This document shows positions 58,782-64,000 of a DNA stretch of 64,000 nt, piece after piece (position 1 is the first letter of the stretch; every line of letters begins with the position of its first letter). This DNA comes from Microbacteriaceae bacterium. Its GTDB lineage: Bacteria; Actinomycetota; Actinomycetes; Actinomycetales; Microbacteriaceae. The position numbers and the translations under genes were made by a program. The notes under the pieces were generated by a model. That model was given only the letters and a program-made list of their open reading frames with translations. It ran no database searches and was not told where the DNA came from. Location of the stretch: the NCBI GenBank assembly GCA_019638805.1, contig JAHBTA010000003.1, forward strand, positions 496,001-560,000, in the 5' to 3' direction.

Positions 58782-60065
58782 ATGAGTATTGCCTCGGCGA
58801 TCGTCGATCCACTGTGTCAGTCCGACGAGTCGTTCCATTCGGGTCCTAGGCTCAACCCCGAGCCCACCATGAGCACCCCCTCCGACTCCCGCCTTCCGGT
58901 CATCAGCCTGTTCTCGGGTGCGGGAGGTCTTGACCTGGCCGTCGAGCGCGTCGCAGATGCACCGCTTACGTCGCCGGACACACCGACCGCGGGACCGCTT
59001 CGCGTTGCGGTCGCGACTGACTATGCGCAACAGGCGCTCGACACGCTCGCGCACAATCTCCACGGAACGCAGACGATGACCGCGGATATTCGATCGACGC
59101 CGACGGCTGAACTCATGCAAGCCGGTGGGATTTCAGAGGGGGAAGCTGCTCTTGTGATCGGCGGGCCGCCCTGCACTCCGTTCTCGAAGTCAGGGTTCTG
59201 GCTTGTGGAGAAGCGCGAGTCTCGAGACCCGAACGCGTCATTGCTCGAGGAATACGTGCGGGTGGTTGCCCAGGCAAGACCCGAAGCGTTCATTCTCGAG
59301 AACGTTCAGGCACTCGCGTACAAGACTCATCGTGCCCACTTCGACCGCTTGCTTTCAGCGCTGGCAGAACTCGGGTACAACCCGCAGTGGAAGGTGTTGC
59401 TGGCCGCTGACTATGGGGTTCCACAGCTTCGGCGGCGCCTCTTCATCGTGGGTCGTCGCGATGGCAAGGAGTTCAGATTCCCCGATCCAACTCACTCGGG
59501 TCCGAGCGAGACAACGAAGACTTGGGATAGGTCGAAGCTGCCGCACGTCACCGCTGCAGAAGCATTCGAAGGTCTTGCGACAATGCCCGAAAGCGGCGAA
59601 CTGGTCGAGGGCAAGTTCGGAGAGCTGGCCGCAGAGATCCCGGCTGGCTACAACTACCTGTGGCACACCCCCCGCTACGGAGGTAGAGACGAGTTCGAGT
59701 GGCGCAGTCGCTACTGGACGTTCCTTCTTCGCCTCGCCCCCGATCGCCCGAGTTCGACCTTGCAGGCGCAGCCTGGGCCGTACGTTGGCCCTTTCCATTG
59801 GGAGAACATTCCGAACGACCGCGGTGAAGCGCGGGCGCGGCGTTTGCGCATCCCCGAACTGCTTCGCCTCATGACCTTCCCCGACAATTTCCACGTGCTT
59901 GGCACGCGCCTTGACGTTCAGCGCCAGCTCGGTAATGCAGTGCCCATGGAGCTGGGCAAGGCAGTAGTCCGAGCACTGACACTCCAGCTCGGCTACCTTG
60001 AGCCCCAGAGCGAGGCAGAGAAAGCGCTCGCGGGAGACGCTCGGCAAGCGGTATTGGTGGCCTGA
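58782..60065 (+). CDS. DNA (cytosine-5) methyltransferase of a type II R-M system
   Basis: 427 aa; protects host DNA by m5C methylation. Conserved blocks in order: motif I VISLFSGAGGLDLAVE (40-55), motif IV GGPPCTPFSKSGF with catalytic Cys131, motif VI ENVQAL, motif VIII QLRRRLFIVGRR, the variable target-recognition region, then IX/X ending RQLGNAVPMELGKAV. ATG 58782 is chosen because AAGGAG precedes it at 8-9 bp; ATG 58869 is an internal alternative. The 38-bp gap to the endonuclease gene indicates co-transcription. M.SacI is also an m5C enzyme, consistent with the partner. Confidence 0.94.
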   Translation: MSIASAIVDPLCQSDESFHSGPRLNPEPTMSTPSDSRLPVISLFSGAGGLDLAVERVADAPLTSPDTPTAGPLRVAVATDYAQQALDTLAHNLHGTQTMTADIRSTPTAELMQAGGISEGEAALVIGGPPCTPFSKSGFWLVEKRESRDPNASLLEEYVRVVAQARPEAFILENVQALAYKTHRAHFDRLLSALAELGYNPQWKVLLAADYGVPQLRRRLFIVGRRDGKEFRFPDPTHSGPSETTKTWDRSKLPHVTAAEAFEGLATMPESGELVEGKFGELAAEIPAGYNYLWHTPRYGGRDEFEWRSRYWTFLLRLAPDRPSSTLQAQPGPYVGPFHWENIPNDRGEARARRLRIPELLRLMTFPDNFHVLGTRLDVQRQLGNAVPMELGKAVVRALTLQLGYLEPQSEAEKALAGDARQAVLVA

Positions 60066-60103
60066 CTGCAGCTTGTCGGACCGAGTTGGAAGGTTTCGGC
60101 CCA

Positions 60104-61177
60104 GTGTCAGTGAAGCTCGACTACGACCACGCGCGGACAGTGCTCGCTTCCGCCGTTGCGGTGGCGAGAGGCGGCAAGGGACTTCCTGTTGAGTGGCGCG
60201 GGCATGGCACGACTGTCTTCGGGCTCGAATCGAAGACCTACGCCGCCGCGCTGGTGACCTTGCTCCTCGCGAAGTCCGTCAATGCCGAAGTCGACACAAT
60301 GGCGATCAAGATCACCGATGATGGCCGCTCCTACAGCCTTCGTGGCTTAGGCCACTCGGTCGTGGTTCCCGGTGCTGTGACTCATGGATTCACGCTTCGC
60401 GTCACGGGACGCGAGCCCTTGAACAATCAGCCGTGGTTTCGGTACAACCGCATCGATGAGTTCGAGCGAGTGAAGCATCGCTCGGACTACGAGTACTTTC
60501 TCGGGGTCGCCAGGCGCGCGAACTCACTCTCGGAGGAAGAGGCTCGCGGTGCGCTGGCTGCCGTGCTGTATGTCGCGCTCGACCACGCCGCGAGGATCCG
60601 AGCAGTCGCTGTGAAAGCGGACGGACTCACGACACGCGATGCTCGAATCGCCGCCGAGGACTTTCTCCGCGCGGACGCCGCCGATCGTCCCCAGCGCCTG
60701 CAGGCATTTGCAGCTGCATGTCTCGACCTGGGTCACACCGAAGTGCTGAGCCGGCGCATCAATGACCCGTCACGAGATGTGCCTGGGGACGTTCGCGCTA
60801 TTGCGGATGACTCGTTGATCCTCTCGATGGAGGTGCGTGGCAAAGCCGTGCCCGCCACTGAACTTGGAGCGTTTGCAGACGCCTGTGGAAGTGCCGGAAT
60901 CGGGAGGGCGATGCTCTTCGTCGATTTTCCCGCGCATCGGCGCATCGTCAGAGAGGAGGTCGAGTCCCACGCGGTCCGAGCCGGTGTTGTCCACCTCTCA
61001 GTGTTCGAATCGGTAGGGGAGCTGTTGGATGCGGCGGTCGCATGGACCGACGTACCGCTCGCCACAGCGACGGAAAGATTCGCAACGCGCATGCTCTATC
61101 GCCTGCGGGAGATCGAGGTCTCAAAGTCGACTCTTGACGAGTGGGTGCGAGCGGTGACCGTCGTGCGTGCGCGCTGA
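60104..61177 (+). CDS. type II restriction endonuclease, SacI family
   Basis: 357 aa from GTG 60104 (GGAAGG 10 bp upstream), almost the length of SacI. From memory of that family, several blocks match: TYAAALVTLLLAKS, VVVPGAVTHGF, TGREPLNNQPWFRY near 101-114, and SRRINDPSRDVPGDV near 216-230 followed by MEVRGK (242-247), the probable catalytic core. SacI recognises GAGCTC, and that hexamer lies exactly at the insertion junctions of this module. A TTG at 60086 would add six residues. Specificity is inferred. Confidence 0.8.
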   Translation: MSVKLDYDHARTVLASAVAVARGGKGLPVEWRGHGTTVFGLESKTYAAALVTLLLAKSVNAEVDTMAIKITDDGRSYSLRGLGHSVVVPGAVTHGFTLRVTGREPLNNQPWFRYNRIDEFERVKHRSDYEYFLGVARRANSLSEEEARGALAAVLYVALDHAARIRAVAVKADGLTTRDARIAAEDFLRADAADRPQRLQAFAAACLDLGHTEVLSRRINDPSRDVPGDVRAIADDSLILSMEVRGKAVPATELGAFADACGSAGIGRAMLFVDFPAHRRIVREEVESHAVRAGVVHLSVFESVGELLDAAVAWTDVPLATATERFATRMLYRLREIEVSKSTLDEWVRAVTVVRAR

Positions 61178-61207
61178 CAGGGCTTCCTCGTCAAACGCGC
61201 CGGCCGA

Positions 61208-63067
61208 CTAGCGCCCCCGGCTCGCCTCCAGCGCCGCGATGAGCGTGCGCGCGTCGTGCGGGCCGATGTGGCGCTCGGTGCCGATGAAGAACGTCGGGGT
61301 GCGCCGCGCGCCGCTGAGCTCGGCGTCGGCGACGTCCTCGCGGATGCGCTCGGCGTGCCAGTCCTCCTCGAGCGCGAGCAGGAACTCCTCGACATCGAGC
61401 CCGATGCGGGAGGCGTAGCCGGCGAGGTCCTCGATCTCGAGCTCGTCCTGGTGGGCGAACAGCAGGTCGTGCATCTCCCAGAACTTGCCCTGTGCCGCGG
61501 CGGCCTCCGCGGCGGCGGCCGCGAGCTCGGCATGCGGGTGCACGTCCGACAGCGGCAGATGGCGGAAGACATAGCGCAGCTCGTCGCCGAAGTGCCGGCG
61601 GACCTCGTCCTCCGCCTCCGTCACCAAGGCGCAGAACGGGCACTCGAAGTCGGCGTACTCGATGAGGGTGAGCGGCGCATTCTCGGGGCCGAGGATGTGG
61701 TCGCGCTCCGGATCGACCGGGCGGGCGAGCGCCGTCGGCAGCGCCGCCGAGGTCTCGCCGTTGATGACGGCGGCCAGATGGAACACCAGCCACCCGAGCG
61801 CGGCCGAGATCGGTAGCGCGAGCAGCACGCCGACGGTCGCGGTGTCCTGCAGCACGGAGTCCTGGAACGCGAGCCCGACGATGAGCAGCGAGACCGTGAA
61901 CCCGATGCCCGAGAGCGCGCCGCCGCCCAGGACCTGTCCCGGCCCGACGCCCTGCGGCAGCCGCCCGATGCCGAGCTTGGCGGCGCCGAGCGCGAAGAAT
62001 CCGATGCCGACGAACTTGCCCACCACGAGCCCGACCACCACGGCCCAGGTCAGCGGCGAGGCGAGCGCCTCCAGCAGCAGGCCACCGCGCAGGTCGACAC
62101 CGGTGTTCGCCAGCGCGAAGATCGGGACGATCACGTAACCGGTCCACGGGTGCAGCACCACCTGCATCCGCTCGTTCACGGACACCGCGCGGACGAGCGC
62201 CTCCTTGGCGTTGCGGCCCGATTTGGCCATGGGCGACTGGCGGAACTCGCGGAACCGCCGGGTCGCCCGCTCGACCTCGTGGCGCCGCGGCGCGAACGCC
62301 GGGATGAGCAGCCCCGCGATCATGCCAGCGATCGACGCGTGCAGACCGGATGCGACGGTCGCCCCCCACACGATGAGCGCCACCAGGACGTATGGCCAGG
62401 TCCGCCAGACGTGCACGCGCCCGAGGACGAAGAGCGTCACGACCCCGACCCCGGCGACGATGAGCGCCACGACGTTCAGCTCGTTCGTGTACACGACGCC
62501 GATCACCGTCACCGCGACGATGTCGTCGACGACGGTCAGCGTGAGCAGGAAGACCCGCAGCTGCGTCGAGACCCGCGGCCCGACGAGCGCCATGACGCCC
62601 AGCATGAACGCGGTGTCGGTGCCGATGACGATGCCCCAGCCGCGCAGCGCATCGCCGCCCGGCGCGATCGCCAGGAACAGGAGGACCGGCACGACCATGC
62701 CGCCGAGACCCGCGATCAGGGGGATGACGAGCCGCCGTCGATCGGTCAGCTCGCCCACCGAGAGATCGCGTCGCACCTCCATGCCGACCACGAAGAAGAA
62801 AGCGGCCATGAGCCCGTCGTTGATCCAGTGCCCGAGGCTCATGCCGAACTCGAGGTCGCCGATGCGGAAGCTGGCGTCGGTGGCCCAGATCGCCTGGTAC
62901 AGATCCGACCACGGCGAGTTGGCCCAGATCAGCCCGATGAGCGCGGCGACCGCGAGCAGTGTGGCGCTGCCGGACTCGGTGGCGAGGAACTTCCGCAGCG
63001 GGTTGGAGAGCTGCCCGAGATGGCGGCTGGTCTGCTGAGTCGAAGTCCCGTCGCTCTTCACCGCCAT
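61208..63067 (-). CDS. nhaA: Na+/H+ antiporter NhaA fused to a C-terminal thioredoxin/DsbA domain
   Basis: 619 aa. Residues 1-435 are NhaA: helices with [39 protein letters not shown] and the Na+-binding Asp pair in TVVDDIVAV, then [18 protein letters not shown]. Residues 445-619 are a DsbA-like thioredoxin fold with CxxC in [11 protein letters not shown] and cis-Pro in RRTPTFFIG. The fusion is a known actinobacterial form. The stop codon lies at the boundary of the inserted R-M module, so the last codons were trimmed relative to the left copy of the repeat. Confidence 0.95.
   Translation of the reverse strand: MAVKSDGTSTQQTSRHLGQLSNPLRKFLATESGSATLLAVAALIGLIWANSPWSDLYQAIWATDASFRIGDLEFGMSLGHWINDGLMAAFFFVVGMEVRRDLSVGELTDRRRLVIPLIAGLGGMVVPVLLFLAIAPGGDALRGWGIVIGTDTAFMLGVMALVGPRVSTQLRVFLLTLTVVDDIVAVTVIGVVYTNELNVVALIVAGVGVVTLFVLGRVHVWRTWPYVLVALIVWGATVASGLHASIAGMIAGLLIPAFAPRRHEVERATRRFREFRQSPMAKSGRNAKEALVRAVSVNERMQVVLHPWTGYVIVPIFALANTGVDLRGGLLLEALASPLTWAVVVGLVVGKFVGIGFFALGAAKLGIGRLPQGVGPGQVLGGGALSGIGFTVSLLIVGLAFQDSVLQDTATVGVLLALPISAALGWLVFHLAAVINGETSAALPTALARPVDPERDHILGPENAPLTLIEYADFECPFCALVTEAEDEVRRHFGDELRYVFRHLPLSDVHPHAELAAAAAEAAAAQGKFWEMHDLLFAHQDELEIEDLAGYASRIGLDVEEFLLALEEDWHAERIREDVADAELSGARRTPTFFIGTERHIGPHDARTLIAALEASRGR
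61210..61321. repeat. right copy of 112-bp direct repeat (native 3' end of nhaA)
   Basis: Intact-gene copy of the repeat at 58127-58238, one mismatch. It begins with the nhaA stop codon triplet and ends at GAGCTC (61316-61321), after which the gene continues with GGCGTC instead of the ABC-ATPase sequence. Confidence 0.95.
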
Positions 63068-63096
63068 CCGTCCAGGATATGGGGCGCTCGGTCCCC

Positions 63097-63125
63097 TTGA
63101 CTGAGTACTTGTTTTTTGCAAGTAT
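63097..63125 (+). promoter_or_regulatory. promoter with HxlR-type operator before the VOC gene
   Basis: -35 TTGACT (63097-63102) and -10 AAGTAT (63120-63125) with 17-bp spacing put the start at about 63132, so the ATG at 63133 would be leaderless. The inverted repeat TACTTG-7-CAAGTA (63106-63111, 63118? to 63124; right arm 63119-63124) lies between the boxes and matches the TACTT...AAGTA form of HxlR/YodB-family operators. The HxlR gene 440 bp downstream is the obvious regulator. Confidence 0.7.
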
Positions 63126-63132
63126 CGTCCGC

Positions 63133-63564
63133 ATGACAGCGATGTTCGTGAATCTGCCGGTGACCGACCTCGAGCGGGCCAAAGCGTTCTACACGGCCTT
63201 CGGCTTCGCCCTGAACCCCGCCTTCTCGGACGACAACGCGGCGTGCGTCATCGTCGAGGAGGACCACAACTTCTTCATGCTCCTCACGCGGGACTACTTC
63301 CAGACCTTCACCGATCTGCCGCTGGGCGACCCCGCGGTCAGCCCCTCGGTGTCGACCGCGATCTTCCTGGACAGCCGTGAGGCGGTCGACGAGGCGGCCG
63401 CGGCCGGACTCGCGGCCGGCGGCGCGGAGCCGCGCCCGGCGTCCGACTATGGGTTCATGTACCAGCGCGGGCTCACCGACCCCGACGGGAACATCCTCGA
63501 GTTCGGCTGGTTCGACCCGTCGGCCGCGTCCGCCGAGGTCGACGCCTCGGCGGGTCAGGCCTGA
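63133..63564 (+). CDS. VOC-family protein (glyoxalase/extradiol dioxygenase fold)
   Basis: 143 aa, one vicinal-oxygen-chelate domain: [20 protein letters not shown] at the start, [13 protein letters not shown] near the end. Of the usual metal ligands the terminal Glu (ILEFGW) is present, but the first-strand His is replaced, as in many antibiotic-binding or regulatory VOC proteins. Shares a promoter region with an HxlR regulator and may be part of a stress or electrophile response. Confidence 0.85.
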   Translation: MTAMFVNLPVTDLERAKAFYTAFGFALNPAFSDDNAACVIVEEDHNFFMLLTRDYFQTFTDLPLGDPAVSPSVSTAIFLDSREAVDEAAAAGLAAGGAEPRPASDYGFMYQRGLTDPDGNILEFGWFDPSAASAEVDASAGQA

Positions 63565-63571
63565 CCCGGCT

Positions 63572-64000
63572 TTGGCCGCACGCGACTACGGGCAGTACTG
63601 CGGGGTCACGCGGGCACTCGAGCTGGTGGGCGAGCGGTGGGCGCTGCTCATCGTGCGCGACCTGCTCGTCGGGCCGCGCCGCTACGGCGAACTCGCCACC
63701 GGACTGCCGCGCATCCCGAGCAACATCCTGGCCGCGCGCCTCAAAGAGCTGCAGGCGGCCGGCATCATCCGCCGGGCACCGCGCTCGCGCATCGTGGTCT
63801 ACGAGCTGACCCCCTACGGTCAGGAGCTCGAGCCGGTCGTGCTGGCGCTCGGCGTCTGGGGGTTCAAGGCCATGGGCGACCCGCGCGAGGAGCAGGTCAT
63901 CACCCCGGACTCGATGACCATGGCACTGCGGACCGCGTTCCGGCCCGACGTCGCGGCGGGGCTGCCGGCCACCGCGTACGGTGCGCGGTTCGGGCCCGCC
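63572..64000 (+). CDS. HxlR family transcriptional regulator, 3'-truncated by window edge
   Basis: Open from a TTG start (63572) to the end of the window, 143 codons. Winged-helix HxlR signature CGVTRALELVGERWALLIVR then DLLVGPRRYGELATGLPRIP and ILAARLKELQAAGIIRR at residues 12-70. After about residue 105 the protein continues into an additional C-terminal region (DSMTMALRTAFRP), as in HxlR proteins with an SCP2-like domain. The start begins 7 bp after the VOC stop, so the two genes form an operon. Confidence 0.85.
   Translation, partial: MAARDYGQYCGVTRALELVGERWALLIVRDLLVGPRRYGELATGLPRIPSNILAARLKELQAAGIIRRAPRSRIVVYELTPYGQELEPVVLALGVWGFKAMGDPREEQVITPDSMTMALRTAFRPDVAAGLPATAYGARFGPA

Larger units (their letters stand above)
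58239..61209 (+). mobile_element. inserted restriction-modification module between 112-bp direct repeats
   Basis: 2971 bp lying between the two copies of the nhaA 3' end: truncated ABC-ATPase, an intergenic operator-like palindrome, an m5C methyltransferase and a SacI-family endonuclease. Codon use is less GC-biased than the flanks (for example many AAG/GAA, CTT and TCA codons). No transposase, integrase or terminal inverted repeat is visible, so insertion probably used the endonuclease or host repair. Confidence 0.85.

Overview
The window is high-GC (about 70%) DNA from an actinobacterium, most likely family Microbacteriaceae (Microbacterium-like). This rests on GC content, a DtxR/IdeR-type iron box, the tilS-hpt-ftsH-folEPBK-DUF3180-PH-PH-DUF2520-panC-lysS gene order, a split proton-translocating transhydrogenase, an NhaA-thioredoxin fusion, a short actinobacterial-type ArgA, frequent GTG starts with 4-bp stop/start overlaps, and apparently leaderless promoters. 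The family assignment is inference from gene content.

Layout. 1-9.2 kb: end of a DEAD-box helicase, a siderophore-interacting reductase under an iron box, recQ, the pntA1-pntA2-pntB transhydrogenase operon, an MFS exporter and a YpfJ-like metallopeptidase. 9.2-17.7 kb, all on the minus strand: the Na+/H+ antiporter nhaB, two ABC exporter systems each with a TetR regulator and visible palindromic operators, and a KtrB/TrkH K+ transporter. nhaB and ktrB share an identical 22-nt leader element. 17.9-19.8 kb: a thioesterase, an NAD(P)-binding protein and a decayed discoidin-domain fragment. 19.9-27.8 kb: an amino-sugar locus, with a SIS isomerase, DUF4127 and GntR on the minus strand and a lipoprotein, two permeases, NanE and a ROK kinase on the plus strand. 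27.8-28.1 kb: tRNA-Phe, -Asp and -Glu. 28.4-31 kb: two cell-wall hydrolase paralogues with the same coiled-coil N-terminus but different catalytic domains. 31-43.6 kb: ppa, then the housekeeping run tilS to lysS. 43.6-50.5 kb: three very small membrane proteins, a pirin, a kinase/PLP-enzyme pair, clpC and argA. 50.6-53.3 kb: a secreted anchored protein, radA, a Gly-Pro-Gln repeat membrane protein and tRNA-Ser.

53.4-58.1 kb is an accessory aromatic-metabolism cluster: a VanB-type reductase, a MIO-type aromatic amino acid ammonia-lyase with an unusual selectivity pair, an IclR regulator with an operator in the divergent promoter, and a CYP199-like P450. 58.1-63.1 kb holds the most striking structure. 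A lower-GC restriction-modification module (m5C methyltransferase plus SacI-family endonuclease) sits at the 3' end of the nhaA-dsbA fusion gene and is flanked by a 112-bp direct duplication of that 3' end. Both copies of the duplication end exactly at GAGCTC, the recognition sequence of SacI, and the left junction fuses it in frame to a truncated ABC-ATPase gene. This looks like a self-inserted restriction-modification system whose junction is still readable. The window ends with a VOC protein and an HxlR regulator, with an HxlR-type operator in the shared promoter.

Scattered through the window are four large hairpin elements, with 13-17-bp arms that contain or abut CAGGAG and 32-56-nt loops. 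One lies in frame inside tilS and one forms the last codons of the DUF2520 gene.
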